Of a stretch of 64,000 nt of DNA, positions 17,004 through 26,528 are shown piece by piece. The stretch spans positions 288,751 through 352,750 of the forward strand of contig NZ_PJRP01000005.1 in assembly GCF_002858765.1 (NCBI RefSeq). Direction: 5' to 3'. The DNA comes from Cupriavidus pauculus. GTDB lineage: Bacteria > Pseudomonadota > Gammaproteobacteria > Burkholderiales > Burkholderiaceae. Positions within the stretch are counted from its first letter, which is position 1; each line of letters starts with the position of its first letter. A model generated the notes under the pieces. The model did no database searches. It worked only from the letters and a program-made list of their open reading frames with translations, and had not been told where the DNA came from. The translations under genes and the position numbers were made by a program.

Positions 17004-17525
17004 ATCGCTACAGACAAAGGTCACCGTATCAACCGGGAAATCAGCGCGCCTGAGTTGCGCCTGGTAGGGGTTGATAACGAGCAGCTCGGCATCGTCAAGT
17101 TCATGGACGCACTGCGCATGGCCGAGGAGAAGGACTTGGATCTGGTGGAGATCGCGCCTAACGCGGCTCCTCCCGTGGCCCGCATCATGGACTACGGCAA
17201 GTTCAAGTACGAGGAAGCCAAGCGCGCCCATGAGGCCAAGCTCAAGCAGAAGATCATCCAGGTCAAGGAAGTGAAATTCCGTCCTGGCACGGATGATGGC
17301 GACTACAACGTCAAGCTGCGCAACCTGCGTCGCTTCCTGGAAGAAGGGGATAAGACCAAGATCACGCTGCGTTTCCGCGGTCGTGAGATGGCCCACCAGG
17401 AAATCGGCGCGCGCGTGCTCGAGCGTCTGAAGGCTGATCTGGAAGACCTGGGTCAGGTCGAGCAGATGCCGAAGATGGAAGGTCGCCAGATGGTGATGGT
17501 GCTGTCTCCCAAGAAGAAGAAGTAA
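17004..17525 (+). CDS. infC: Translation initiation factor IF-3 with ATC start
   Basis: 173-aa IF-3, which binds the 30S subunit and checks start-codon pairing. There is no ATG in the right place. Reading from ATC at 17004 gives (M)[13 protein letters not shown], the standard IF-3 N-terminus, 9 bases after a GAGG ribosome site. Rare starts (ATT, ATC, ATA) are known for infC and underlie autoregulation, because IF-3 discriminates against them. The N-domain, the Lys-rich linker and the C-domain ([27 protein letters not shown]) are complete. Confidence 0.95.
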   Translation: MATDKGHRINREISAPELRLVGVDNEQLGIVKFMDALRMAEEKDLDLVEIAPNAAPPVARIMDYGKFKYEEAKRAHEAKLKQKIIQVKEVKFRPGTDDGDYNVKLRNLRRFLEEGDKTKITLRFRGREMAHQEIGARVLERLKADLEDLGQVEQMPKMEGRQMVMVLSPKKKK

Positions 17526-17704
17526 TTCCTGCGTGGGGCGACGGTCGGGATGCCGGGGGTATCCTGGCGTTGTCCTGTGCGGAAGCAGTGCGTGGTTACG
17601 GGGTTTGCGCCCCGGTGCTGCGTACAAAAACAAGTGAGTGCGGGTCTTGCAAGCGATGGCGTGAGTCATCCACCTGCATGCATGTCATAGAGCTGGAGTT
17701 TTTC

Positions 17705-17902
17705 ATGCCTAAGATGAAGACCAAGAAAAGCGCTTCCAAGCGCTTTACGGCGCGCCCGAACGGTTCGTTCAAGCGCGGCCAGGCCTTCAAGCGTCACATC
17801 CTGACGAAGAAGACCACCAAGAACAAGCGTCAACTGCGCGGCACCCAGGACGTCCATGAGACGAACCTGAAGTCCGTTCGCGCGATGATGCCTTACGCAT
17901 AA
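17705..17902 (+). CDS. rpmI: 50S ribosomal protein L35
   Basis: 65-aa basic protein with the full family sequence: [14 protein letters not shown] start, [17 protein letters not shown] centre and the ending MMPYA. It sits between infC and rplT as in nearly all bacteria. The 179-base gap after infC is longer than usual and could carry an L20-responsive leader as in other bacteria, but I did not resolve a structure. The 45-codon upstream extension of the frame is not real. Confidence 0.96.
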   Translation: MPKMKTKKSASKRFTARPNGSFKRGQAFKRHILTKKTTKNKRQLRGTQDVHETNLKSVRAMMPYA

Positions 17903-17930
17903 CCCCAAACGATAACGAAAGGAGTATTAC

Positions 17931-18287
17931 ATGCCTCGAGTAAAGCGTGGGGTCACTGCACGGGCCCGTCACAAGAAGGTTATCGACGCTGCCAAGGGTT
18001 ACCGCGGCCGTCGCAATAATGTCTACCGTATCGCCAAGCAGGCGGTCATGCGTGCTGGCCAGTACGCGTACCGCGATCGTCGCAACAAGAAGCGCGTGTT
18101 CCGCGCTCTGTGGATTGCACGTATCAATGCCGCGACGCGTGAGCATGGCATGACCTACAGCGTGTTCATGAACGGCCTGAAGAAGGCTTCGATTGAACTG
18201 GACCGCAAGGTTCTGTCGGACATGGCCATCCATGACAAGCCTGCCTTTGCCGCCATCGTCAACCAGGTGAAAGCCACCGTTGCCTGA
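17931..18287 (+). CDS. rplT: 50S ribosomal protein L20
   Basis: 118-aa ribosomal protein and early 50S assembly factor. It begins [30 protein letters not shown] and keeps the long basic N-terminal helix and the globular C-terminal domain. The AAAGGAG ribosome site is excellent. It follows rpmI by 28 bases. In several bacteria L20 represses its own operon by binding the rpmI leader. Confidence 0.97.
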
Positions 18288-18346
18288 TGCCGGCTGCGGA
18301 AGCGCGTAAAGCGCTTCCGGGCAAGCACCGACCGCAAGGTCTGCTG

Positions 18347-18380
18347 AAACGGGGCTCCTCACCGAGCCCCGTTTTCATTT
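18347..18380 (+). terminator. Rho-independent terminator after rplT
   Basis: An 11-bp stem (AAACGGGGCTC / GAGCCCCGTTT) with a 6-base loop, then TTTT within CGTTTTCATTT. A second strong hairpin (GGAAGCGC-GTAAA-GCGCTTCC) lies just upstream at about 18298-18318. It separates the ribosomal genes from pheST, which must then have their own promoter or depend on read-through. Confidence 0.8.
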
Positions 18381-18546
18381 CAAATGCCGTGCCGAATGCG
18401 GGCTGTTCCGACGCTGAGGACGGCATCTGAAATGACAATGCATCGCCCGGTGCGATACGTAACGCCACAGATCGCTACGTACCGCGCCCGGCGGCAGTGC
18501 CAATCCTTCCTATGCACCATCCACGTACCGTCCACGTATAGCCGTC

Positions 18547-19578
18547 ATGTCCCTGGATCTGGATCAAATCGTCGCCGACGCACAGGCCGCCTTCGCCGCC
18601 GCCAACGACAACGCCACGCTGGAAAACGAAAAGGCCCGCTTCCTGGGCAAGACCGGCGCGCTGACCGAACTGCTCAAGGGCCTCGGCAAGCTGGACCCGG
18701 AGGCCCGCAAGACCGAGGGCGCCCGTATCAACCAGGTCAAGCAGCAGGTGGAGGGTGCGCTGCAGGCGCGCCGCCAGGCGCTGGCCGATGCACTGATGAA
18801 CGCGCGCCTGGCCGCCGAGGCCATCGACGTGACGCTGCCCGGACGCGCCGTGGCGCGCGGCAGCGTGCATCCCGTCATGCGTACGTGGGAGCGCGTGGAG
18901 CAGATCTTCGGCTCGATCGGCTTCGACGTGGCTGACGGCCCCGAGATCGAAACCGACTGGATGAACTTCACCGCGCTGAACAACCCGGACAACCATCCGG
19001 CGCGTTCGATGCAGGACACGTTCTACGTGGACGGCCGCGACAGCGACGACAAGCTCCTGCTGCTGCGTACCCACACCAGCCCGATGCAGGTGCGCTACGC
19101 CCGCATGCACGTGCAGAAGTACGCCGGCAAGGCGATGCCGCCGATCAAGGTGATCTGCCCCGGCCGCACCTATCGCGTGGACAGCGATGCCACGCACTCG
19201 CCGATGTTCAACCAGGTGGAAGGTCTGTGGATTGGCGAGGATGTCAGCTTTGCCGACCTGAAGGGCGTCTATACCGATTTCCTGCGCAAGTTCTTCGAGC
19301 GCGACGATATCCAGGTGCGCTTCCGCCCGTCGTACTTCCCGTTCACCGAGCCGTCGGCAGAAATCGACATGGCCTTCGGCAACGGCAAGTGGCTGGAGAT
19401 CTCCGGCTCGGGTCAGGTTCACCCGAACGTGCTGCGCAACATGGGCCTGGACCCCGAGCGCTACATCGGCTTCGCGTTCGGCTCCGGCCTGGAGCGCCTG
19501 ACGATGCTGCGCTATGGCATCAATGACCTGCGCCTGTTCTTCGAGGGCGACGTGCGCTTCCTGCGCCAGTTCGCCTGA
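18547..19578 (+). CDS. pheS: Phenylalanyl-tRNA synthetase alpha subunit
   Basis: 343-aa catalytic subunit of the (alpha-beta)2 PheRS. It has an N-terminal coiled-coil region (about 1-100), then the class II core: [13 protein letters not shown] near residue 177, the Phe-binding region [17 protein letters not shown] near 225 and motif 3 [18 protein letters not shown] near the C-terminus. The start is the ATG after a long G/C leader; no strong ribosome site is visible. pheT follows after 66 bases. The region between rplT and pheS shows no Phe-rich leader peptide. Confidence 0.96.
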   Translation: MSLDLDQIVADAQAAFAAANDNATLENEKARFLGKTGALTELLKGLGKLDPEARKTEGARINQVKQQVEGALQARRQALADALMNARLAAEAIDVTLPGRAVARGSVHPVMRTWERVEQIFGSIGFDVADGPEIETDWMNFTALNNPDNHPARSMQDTFYVDGRDSDDKLLLLRTHTSPMQVRYARMHVQKYAGKAMPPIKVICPGRTYRVDSDATHSPMFNQVEGLWIGEDVSFADLKGVYTDFLRKFFERDDIQVRFRPSYFPFTEPSAEIDMAFGNGKWLEISGSGQVHPNVLRNMGLDPERYIGFAFGSGLERLTMLRYGINDLRLFFEGDVRFLRQFA

Positions 19579-19644
19579 TCGTCGCGGCCTGCTGCCCGCA
19601 CATCGTCACTGACATTACAGAATACCTACCGGATCAGAAGCGCC

Positions 19645-22092
19645 ATGCAATTCTCGGAATCCTGGCTTCGCACATTCGCCAATCCTGAAAAGATCTCGAC
19701 CGACGCGCTGTCGCACAGCCTGACCATGGCCGGCCTCGAAGTGGAAGAGGTTGGCCCGGTTGCGCCGCCGTTCAACAAGATCGTGGTGGCCAGCGTGCTG
19801 GCGACCGAACGCCATCCCAATGCCGACCGACTGAACGTTTGCCAGGTGGACGTCGGCACTGGCGAGACGCTGCAGATCGTTTGCGGCGCGCCCAACGTGA
19901 AGCCGGGCATCAAGGTGCCTTGCGCGCTGGTGGGCGCCGTGCTGCCGCCGGCGGAAGAGGGCGGCAAGCCGTTCGAGATCAAGGTGGGCAAGCTCCGTGG
20001 CGTGGACAGCTTCGGCATGCTCTGCTCGGCCCGCGAACTCAAGTTGTCGGAAGATCAGGGCGGCCTGCTGGTGCTGCCGGACGATGCGCCGGTGGGGCAG
20101 GACATCCGCCAGTACCTGGATCTGGACGACCAGATCTTCACGATCAAGCTGACGCCGAACAAGGCAGACTGCCTGTCGATCCACGGCGTGGCGCGCGAAG
20201 TGTCGGCCCTGACCGGTGCCGCGCTGACGCTGCCGGACATGTCGCCGGTAGCCGTGACGCTGCAGGACAAGCTGCCGGTGAAGATCTCGGCGCCCGACCT
20301 GTGCGGCCGTTTCTCGGGCCGTATCATCCGCGGCGTGAACGCCCATGCGGCCACGCCGGCATGGATGGTCCAGCGCCTGGAGCGTTCGGGGCAGCGCAGC
20401 ATCTCGGCGCTGGTCGATATCTCGAACTACGTGATGCTCGAACTGGGCCGACCGTCGCACGTGTTCGACCTGGACAAGATCCACGGTGGCCTGGACGTGC
20501 GCTGGGGCCGCAAGGGCGAACAGCTCAAGCTGCTGAACGGCAATACCGTCGAGGTGGACGAGCAGGTTGGCGTGATCTCCGACGACAAGGAAATCGAAAG
20601 CCTGGCGGGCATCATGGGCGGTGACAGCACCGCCGTGTCGCTCGACACCACGAATATCTATCTGGAAGCCGCGTTCTGGTGGCCCAATGCCATCCAGGGC
20701 CGCGCGCGTCGCTACAATTTTTCGACCGATGCAGCGCATCGCTTCGAGCGTGGCGTGGACTACGCCACCACGGTCGAGCACATCGAGCGCATCAGCGCGC
20801 TGATTCTGGAAATCTGCGGCGGGCAGGCTGGCCCGGTGGACGACCAGATCGTCAACCTGCCGCAGCGCAAGCCGGTGGCCCTGCGCGTGGCGCGCGCCGA
20901 GCGGGTGCTCGGTATCGAACTGTCGTCGGCGGAAATTGCCGATGTGTTCCAGCGCCTGAACCTGCCGTTCACGCGTTCGCAGGGCGCCGAAGGCGAAGTG
21001 TTTGAAGTGACGCCGCCGAGCTACCGCTTCGACATCGAGATCGAGGAAGACCTGATCGAGGAAGTGGCGCGGATCTACGGTTTCGAGCGCATCGTGGCCC
21101 GTCCGCCGATCGCCGAGAGCGAAATGCGTCCGACCAACGAAGGCCGTCGCTCGCAGCACGTGGTGCGCCACGCGCTGGCCGCGCGCGACTTCAACGAGGT
21201 GATCAACTTCGCCTTTGTGGAAGAGCAGTGGGAGCGCGACTTTGCGGCCAACGACAACCCGATCCGCCTGTTGAACCCGATTGCGAGCCAGCTGGCCGTG
21301 ATGCGTTCCACGCTGATTGGTGGCCTGGTCGACAAGGTGCGATACAACCTCAACCGCAAGGCAGCGCGCGTGCGCTTGTTCGAGGTGGGCCGCGTGTTCC
21401 ATCGCGACGCAAGCGTGGTCGATGGCGGCCTGACCGTGGCCGGCTACCGCCAGCCGATGATGGCAGCGGGCATCGCCTACGGCCCGGCATTCGAGGAGCA
21501 ATGGGGCGTGGCGACGCGCCCGGTGGACTTCTTCGACATCAAGGGTGATGTGGAAGCGCTGTTCCACCCGCGTACGCTGCGCTTTGAGCCGGTGGCTCAC
21601 CCCGCGCTGCACCCGGGCCGCGCTGCCCGCGTGATCATCGACGGCAAACCTGTCGGCGTAGTGGGTGAAATTCACCCGCGCTGGCTGCAGGAATACGAGC
21701 TGACCAACGCGCCGGTGGTGTTCGAGCTGGAGCTTGATGCGCTGCGCGACGTGGGCCTGCCGGTCTACACGGAAACCTCCAAGTTCCCGGCGGCCGTGCG
21801 TGACCTGGCTGTGGTGGTCAAGCAGCAGGTGCGCGTGCAGGACATGATCGATGCCATGCGCGCGGCGCTGGACAAGGCCGGCTCTGGCCACTTTGTTCAG
21901 AGCCTGGTGCTGTTCGACGAGTTCCGTCCCAAGGCGGCGTCGGCGTCAATTGGCGCCGATGAGAAAAGTCTTGCCTTCCGGGTAACGTTGCAAGATACTG
22001 GGGCGACCCTCCAGGACGAGACAGTCGACAGCGCGGTGCGTTGCATGGTCGACGCGCTGACGACGGGCTTTGAAGCCCGTCTGCGCGGTTAA
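19645..22092 (+). CDS. pheT: Phenylalanyl-tRNA synthetase beta subunit
   Basis: 815-aa beta subunit. Domain order: N-terminal tRNA-binding OB domain (about 39-150), B3/B4 editing domain (about 205-385), B5 domain (about 405-480), catalytic-like domain (about 490-690) and a C-terminal ferredoxin-fold anticodon-binding (FDX-ACB) domain (from about 720, [12 protein letters not shown]). The length is normal and no frameshift is seen. It forms one unit with pheS and ihfA. Confidence 0.96.
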   Translation: MQFSESWLRTFANPEKISTDALSHSLTMAGLEVEEVGPVAPPFNKIVVASVLATERHPNADRLNVCQVDVGTGETLQIVCGAPNVKPGIKVPCALVGAVLPPAEEGGKPFEIKVGKLRGVDSFGMLCSARELKLSEDQGGLLVLPDDAPVGQDIRQYLDLDDQIFTIKLTPNKADCLSIHGVAREVSALTGAALTLPDMSPVAVTLQDKLPVKISAPDLCGRFSGRIIRGVNAHAATPAWMVQRLERSGQRSISALVDISNYVMLELGRPSHVFDLDKIHGGLDVRWGRKGEQLKLLNGNTVEVDEQVGVISDDKEIESLAGIMGGDSTAVSLDTTNIYLEAAFWWPNAIQGRARRYNFSTDAAHRFERGVDYATTVEHIERISALILEICGGQAGPVDDQIVNLPQRKPVALRVARAERVLGIELSSAEIADVFQRLNLPFTRSQGAEGEVFEVTPPSYRFDIEIEEDLIEEVARIYGFERIVARPPIAESEMRPTNEGRRSQHVVRHALAARDFNEVINFAFVEEQWERDFAANDNPIRLLNPIASQLAVMRSTLIGGLVDKVRYNLNRKAARVRLFEVGRVFHRDASVVDGGLTVAGYRQPMMAAGIAYGPAFEEQWGVATRPVDFFDIKGDVEALFHPRTLRFEPVAHPALHPGRAARVIIDGKPVGVVGEIHPRWLQEYELTNAPVVFELELDALRDVGLPVYTETSKFPAAVRDLAVVVKQQVRVQDMIDAMRAALDKAGSGHFVQSLVLFDEFRPKAASASIGADEKSLAFRVTLQDTGATLQDETVDSAVRCMVDALTTGFEARLRG

Positions 22093-22167
22093 GCCACCAT
22101 CGCAGTTGGAGCGCCCGGGCACAGCTCCCGGGCGGATCGCCAGACAGATTCAAGAGAGCGATCAAGG

Positions 22168-22584
22168 ATGAACGATCGAGACGCGATTTCCATGAATGCT
22201 GCAGACCTGGGCGAGGCAAGCGACCGGCACGCTGCCTCCTTCGATGATGCATCGCCGGAAGCCCGCGCTACCGAGGTGCCTACCCTGACCAAGGCCGAAC
22301 TGGCAGAGATGCTGTTCGACCAGGTTGGCCTGAACAAGCGCGAATCCAAGGATATGGTCGAGGCTTTCTTCGACGTGATTCGCGAAGCCCTGGAAAAGGG
22401 CGATAGCGTGAAGCTGTCCGGCTTCGGCAACTTCCAGTTGCGCGACAAGGCGCAACGCCCCGGCCGCAATCCCAAGACGGGCGAGATCATTCCGATCACC
22501 GCGCGCCGTGTGGTGACGTTCCACGCCAGCCAGAAGCTCAAGAGCCTGGTCGAGGAACGCGCCGATCTGGCGCTTCCTGGCTGA
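22168..22584 (+). CDS. ihfA: Integration host factor alpha subunit
   Basis: 138-aa DNA-bending protein, partner of IHF-beta. The conserved body starts at [30 protein letters not shown] and includes the DNA-contacting arm region [12 protein letters not shown] with the intercalating Pro. It carries about 40 extra N-terminal residues relative to the 99-aa enterobacterial protein, rich in Asp/Ala, as in other Burkholderiales. An ATG eight codons later (MNAADLGE) is an alternative start. ihfA after pheT is the classic arrangement. Confidence 0.94.
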   Translation: MNDRDAISMNAADLGEASDRHAASFDDASPEARATEVPTLTKAELAEMLFDQVGLNKRESKDMVEAFFDVIREALEKGDSVKLSGFGNFQLRDKAQRPGRNPKTGEIIPITARRVVTFHASQKLKSLVEERADLALPG

Positions 22585-22792
22585 CGGCATAGCAGGGCCT
22601 GGCGCCACGCGCACAGCGTGAGCGTCAGCGGCCTGTTGATCGATGACCGTCGCGGCGCGCAGACATCTGTATCAAATTGCCACATCGGTTGGATTGCCCG
22701 AGGCGGTGGCTGTCTGTATCCTGCAATGCCGCGCGCGCGTCGCGCCAACCGAGTCTCGCCCCTGACAGGGCTGACATCAGCTTCCCCATCGC

Positions 22793-23227
22793 ATGACGGA
22801 AAAATCCAGCGAGCGCGTCGCGCTGCCGCCGATTCCCGCGAAACGCTATTTCACGATTGGTGAAGTGAGCGAGCTTTGCGCCGTCAAGCCGCATGTGCTG
22901 CGCTACTGGGAGCAGGAGTTTACGCAGCTCAAGCCAGTGAAGCGCCGTGGCAACCGGCGCTACTACCAGCACCATGAAGTCCTGCTGATCCGGCGTATTC
23001 GCGAACTGCTCTACGAGCAGGGCTTCACCATCAATGGTGCGCGCAACCGGCTGGATGAAGGACGCCATCATGGCGTCGTCACCATGCCGGCAGAGACGAT
23101 CGATGCGGAACCCGATGCCGCGGCGCAACCGGCGAAGTTGTCGGTCGACCTGAACACGCTGCGCGGCGACCTGGTGGAAGTTCAGCATCTGCTGGCCCAA
23201 CTGAAGCAAATCGCGCAGCACGAATAA
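22793..23227 (+). CDS. MerR family transcriptional regulator
   Basis: 144-aa regulator with an N-terminal MerR winged helix: YFTIGEVSELCAVKPHVLRYWEQEF near residue 20 and RRGNRRYYQHHEVLLIRRIRELL near 50. A short helical C-terminus has no cysteines, so metal sensing is unlikely. A MerR gene directly after ihfA is common in proteobacteria, but its target is unknown. It is 208 bases after ihfA. Confidence 0.85.
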   Translation: MTEKSSERVALPPIPAKRYFTIGEVSELCAVKPHVLRYWEQEFTQLKPVKRRGNRRYYQHHEVLLIRRIRELLYEQGFTINGARNRLDEGRHHGVVTMPAETIDAEPDAAAQPAKLSVDLNTLRGDLVEVQHLLAQLKQIAQHE

Positions 23228-23283
23228 ATTACCTGCCAACCACTAGCCATTGCGGTTGGCTCTGATATAATCTCTTTCTTCTT

Positions 23284-23360
<77 letters not shown>

Positions 23361-23366
23361 GATATA

Positions 23367-23399
23367 AAACCCGCTTGGTGTATAGCCAAGCGGGTTTTT
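23367..23399 (+). terminator. Rho-independent terminator after tRNA-Pro
   Basis: A 12-bp perfect stem (AAACCCGCTTGG / CCAAGCGGGTTT), 7-base loop and T tail, starting six bases after the tRNA. Confidence 0.85.
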
Positions 23400-23639
23400 C
23401 ATTTGTGGCGCGGGGTCGCGATTAAAGGAAAGTCGCCGGACCCGAACGCCACCGAGCCTCCAATGAATATCTCGGTTGTTCCCTCGGAACCATTCGCGGA
23501 TAAGCGTGACGTGGTGGGCCAGGTTGCCGTGCTTCTCCTGTATCCATTCGCAAAATTTCCTTACATCTCAGACATTGTTCTGCGTGCTTGATGGTCTAGC
23601 CTTAACCCCATTCATCAAACTTCATCAAACTCATGAAAT

Positions 23640-23675
23640 GCCGCACGACGGATTCGTATCGTGCGGCTGGATTTT
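23640..23675 (+). repeat. Hairpin GCCGCACGA / TCGTGCGGC
   Basis: A 9-bp inverted repeat with a 10-base loop followed by TGGATTTT. It could be a weak terminator or the remains of an RNA structure. No neighbouring plus-strand gene obviously needs it. Confidence 0.35.
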
Positions 23676-23679
23676 ACTG

Positions 23680-23778
23680 ATGACCTGGCGTGACGTTTTA
23701 TTGATTGGTTGTGGATGGGTAGGTGCCTGCGTGGCCGCGGGGTGGATTCTGACCGCGGCGGTCAGGGTGTTCGGGTGA
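23680..23778 (+). CDS. Possible 32-aa single-span membrane peptide
   Basis: The short frame from ATG at 23680 encodes MTWRDVLLIGCGWVGACVAAGW and a short basic end, which would be one transmembrane helix. The frame is open upstream, with another ATG at 23638 inside the preceding hairpin. No good ribosome site is visible and no homologue is recognised. It may be chance; listed because small hydrophobic proteins are often missed. Confidence 0.2.
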   Translation: MTWRDVLLIGCGWVGACVAAGWILTAAVRVFG

Positions 23779-23791
23779 ACCGTCCCGAATC

Positions 23792-24523
23792 TCACTGCGC
23801 TTTTGATACCAGCACCGGATCGTTCCGGTAGAGGTCCGGGAACATCTTCTTCAGGTTGCCGATTTTCGGCAGGTCGTTGAAGACGATATACATGTCCCGC
23901 GGATTCCGTGCCAGATAGTCCTGGTGATAGCTCTCGGCGGCGTAAAACGGCTTGTTGGGCTCCACGCGCGTCACGATCGGTGACGGCCAGGCCTTGGTGC
24001 CGCCCAGCTGTGCAATATAGGCTTCGGCAATCGATTTCTGCTCCGGCGTGAGCGGGAAAATGGCGGAGCGATACTGCGTGCCGTGATCCGGCCCCTGATA
24101 GTTCAGTTGCGTCGGATTATGGGCCACCGAGAAAAAGACCTGCAGCAGCTTGCCGTAGGTGATTTGCGTGGGGTCGTAACGGACTTCCACAGATTCGGCG
24201 TGTCCGGTATTGCCGGTGCCCACCTTCTCGTATTGCGCCGTATTGGCCGCGCCCCCCGCGTAACCGGATGTGACCAGTGTTACGCCACGTACATGCTGGA
24301 ACACGCCCTGCACGCCCCAGAAGCAGCCGCCCGCGAAAACCGCCGTAGCGGAATGGCTGGCCCCGGCTTTCTCGTCGACGGACGGGGCGGGGATTCTTAC
24401 GGCATCCTCGGCTGACAGGGCGGGCACCCGATAGGTGGTGGCGATGGCCGCGACGAAGGCGAGCCCCATCATCTTGAGCGTGGTAGGGCGGGTCCAGCGT
24501 TGCAGCGTGGTAATGGCAGTCAT
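23792..24523 (-). CDS. msrA: Exported methionine sulfoxide reductase A (one-cysteine form)
   Basis: 243-aa enzyme reducing methionine-S-sulfoxide in proteins. An N-terminal Sec-type signal or anchor (hydrophobic MMGLAFVAAIATTY, possible cleavage after ALSA) puts it in the periplasm. The catalytic motif GCFWG follows near residue 66, with the usual TGHAE and YHQDYL segments. The whole protein has only that one cysteine, so it lacks the usual resolving Cys and should need direct reduction by a thiol partner. The ATG was chosen to give the signal; an upstream extension is not supported. Third gene in a msrB–dipZ–msrA run, 79 bases after dipZ. Confidence 0.9.
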   Translation of the reverse strand: MTAITTLQRWTRPTTLKMMGLAFVAAIATTYRVPALSAEDAVRIPAPSVDEKAGASHSATAVFAGGCFWGVQGVFQHVRGVTLVTSGYAGGAANTAQYEKVGTGNTGHAESVEVRYDPTQITYGKLLQVFFSVAHNPTQLNYQGPDHGTQYRSAIFPLTPEQKSIAEAYIAQLGGTKAWPSPIVTRVEPNKPFYAAESYHQDYLARNPRDMYIVFNDLPKIGNLKKMFPDLYRNDPVLVSKAQ

Positions 24524-24602
24524 GGTGTTGTTCCTTTCGCTGTCGAAATCAGGGTGAATCGCTTGGGGCGCGTTATTTGCGTGAGTTGGCCGGTCGCGTC
24601 GA

Positions 24603-26474
24603 TCAGCCGAACGTGAATGCATAGGCCTGTACGCCGGGGTCGAGAAACTCGATGGCAAAGGTGCGGTCGCGGATATCGCCGTCCTGGCGCACTAACTGGT
24701 AGAGCCGTTGGTCGGTGACCCTGCCGGTGCCGTCGGCCGCCACGTCCGTACCGTGTGACGCGCCTGGCGACTGGCCGTCGATCGTCACGCGGAAGCGCAC
24801 CGGCTTGCCGTCGCTGCCGGGGCCCAGCACCAGATGCAGATCGCGGGCGTGGAAGCGGTAGACGATGCGGCCGTCTGGCTTCACCAGCGATGCGTGCTCG
24901 TCTCCGACATTCCACTGGCCAGCCAGGCCCCACTGGTTCAGCGCGGGCTTGGCCGGTGCGCTGTAGTCCTTGGCGGCGTCTTGGCGGGCGCCGCCGGGCG
25001 AGGCGAAGTTCTCGGCCCGGGCGTAGCCGACGTAGGTTTCCGGCGACTGCACGGCCTTTGCGTCGGCGGCCATTTCCACGCCCTGGACCCCGTCCTGTGC
25101 CACGCCCTGCGCGGCCCCGGTGCTGGCAGCGGCCATCTTGCCCACATCGCCGTGGCCGGCTTCGGCCAGCAGTTCGCGGATGACCTGCTCAGACTTGTCG
25201 TATTCGCCTTCGCCGAAATGGTGGAAGCGCACGCGTCCCTGGGCGTCGATGAAGTAGTGCGCGGGCCAGTAGTTGTTGTTGAACGCGCGCCAGATGGCGT
25301 AGTTGTTGTCGATCGCAACCGGATACGTCACGCCAAGGTCCTTCGCGGCCTTGCGAACGTTGTCGATATTGCGCTCGAAGGCGAACTCGGGCGCATGCAC
25401 GCCGATCACCACCAGCCCCTGGTCGCGATACTTCTCGGCCCACGCCTTCACGTACGGCAGCGAGCGCAGGCAGTTGATGCACGAGTACGTCCAGAAGTCG
25501 ACCAGCACGACCTTGCCGCGCAGGGCCTCGGCCGTCAGCGGCGGCGAATTCAGCCACGCGACGGCGCCATCGACACCCGGAAACTTGCCTTCGACCGGCA
25601 GGTTCGACGCATGGTCGGCCACCGCACGCATCATCATCGACCCGCCCGAAGCCTCGGGCCTGGCCGACATCGCCATGGAGTTCTGGGCCATGGCCTGGGG
25701 CTTGGCCTGCATCATCATCGCGCCGCCAGCGCTGTTGCTGCTGTCCTTGCGGCCGGCGAACGCATCGACCAGCCGCTGTTCCAGGCCGCCGGTTGCCACG
25801 GTGGAAATGCGCGTGAGGATGCCGGTATCCAGCCCGAGCGCGATGGCGACCACGCCCAGCAGCATGGCGGCGCCGATGCCGCGCCGGATCCATTCGCCGG
25901 CGCCCAGCGACCGCTTCATGGCGGCAAACACGCGGCCGCCGACCAGCAGCGCCACGGCCAGCGAGGTAGCGGCCCCGGCGGCATAGGCCAACAGCAGCAG
26001 CGTTGTGCCGATGCTGGCGCCCTGCAGCGCGGCCCCCGTGAGCACGAGTCCGAGGATCGGGCCCGCGCACGGCGCCCAGAGCAGGCCGGTGGCAATCCCG
26101 AGCAGGAACGACGACGCCGGGCTCGCCGGGCGCCCGTCCGCCTGGGCGAAGTTCGTCAAACGGCTGCCGGCGCGTACCAGCGGCTGGGTCAGTCGTTCGG
26201 CCAGGCTTGGCAGCAGCAGCGTCACGCCGAACACGGCCAGCAACGCGATGGCCAGCCAGCGGCCGAATTCATTGGCCTGTGCCACCCAGCCGCCGCCCAC
26301 GGCAGCCAGCGTGGCCACCCCGGCGAACGTGATGCCCATGCCGGCCAGCAGGGGCAGGCCGCTGCGTACGAACGGCTGGTCGGCCCGCGCGAAGACGAAC
26401 GGGAGGACGGGCAGGATGCAGGGGCTCAGGATCGTCAGGACCCCGCCCAGGTAGGCAAGTATCAGCAGCAACAT
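24603..26474 (-). CDS. dipZ: DipZ: CcdA-like membrane domain fused to periplasmic thioredoxin-like and C-terminal sugar-binding-like domains
   Basis: 623-aa membrane electron carrier. Residues 1-235 form a CcdA/DsbD-type transmembrane domain with paired cysteines in LSPCILPVLPF (near 17) and WAPCAGPILGL (near 135). A Gln/Met-rich linker leads to a TlpA-like thioredoxin domain (about 290-430) with the active site FWTYSCINC. The C-terminal 150 residues match the extra beta domain of DipZ proteins. The family moves cytoplasmic thioredoxin electrons to the periplasm. Its position between exported MsrB and MsrA indicates those reductases as clients (inference). Confidence 0.88.
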   Translation of the reverse strand: MLLLILAYLGGVLTILSPCILPVLPFVFARADQPFVRSGLPLLAGMGITFAGVATLAAVGGGWVAQANEFGRWLAIALLAVFGVTLLLPSLAERLTQPLVRAGSRLTNFAQADGRPASPASSFLLGIATGLLWAPCAGPILGLVLTGAALQGASIGTTLLLLAYAAGAATSLAVALLVGGRVFAAMKRSLGAGEWIRRGIGAAMLLGVVAIALGLDTGILTRISTVATGGLEQRLVDAFAGRKDSSNSAGGAMMMQAKPQAMAQNSMAMSARPEASGGSMMMRAVADHASNLPVEGKFPGVDGAVAWLNSPPLTAEALRGKVVLVDFWTYSCINCLRSLPYVKAWAEKYRDQGLVVIGVHAPEFAFERNIDNVRKAAKDLGVTYPVAIDNNYAIWRAFNNNYWPAHYFIDAQGRVRFHHFGEGEYDKSEQVIRELLAEAGHGDVGKMAAASTGAAQGVAQDGVQGVEMAADAKAVQSPETYVGYARAENFASPGGARQDAAKDYSAPAKPALNQWGLAGQWNVGDEHASLVKPDGRIVYRFHARDLHLVLGPGSDGKPVRFRVTIDGQSPGASHGTDVAADGTGRVTDQRLYQLVRQDGDIRDRTFAIEFLDPGVQAYAFTFG

Positions 26475-26528
26475 GGCGTGGTGCTCGTGGTCAGTGGTTG
26501 GGGGTGTCGCGGGGCCGGCGCGTCAACG

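Larger units (their letters stand above)
23361..23791. other. Intergenic region between tRNA-Pro and msrA
   Basis: About 430 bases without a well-supported gene. It contains the tRNA-Pro terminator, a 10-base tandem duplication TTCATCAAAC at 23611-23630, a 9-bp hairpin at 23640-23667 and one short hydrophobic reading frame listed separately. A, T and codon use look less coding-like than in flanking genes. Confidence 0.5.

Noticed and set aside
17055..17057. TTG as the infC start
   Set aside because: Would remove the conserved [16 protein letters not shown] segment; the ATC at 17004 has a correctly spaced ribosome site.
18288..18546. pheST attenuator with Phe-rich leader peptide
   Set aside because: Two hairpins are present, but I found no short frame with clustered Phe codons before the terminator.
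19615..21891. 758-codon open frame antisense to pheT
   Set aside because: Same shadow pattern; no start signal or recognisable motif, and pheT is certain.
23611..23630. CRISPR-like or other repeat array from the TTCATCAAAC duplication
   Set aside because: Only two tandem 10-base copies, no spacers and no cas genes anywhere in the window.
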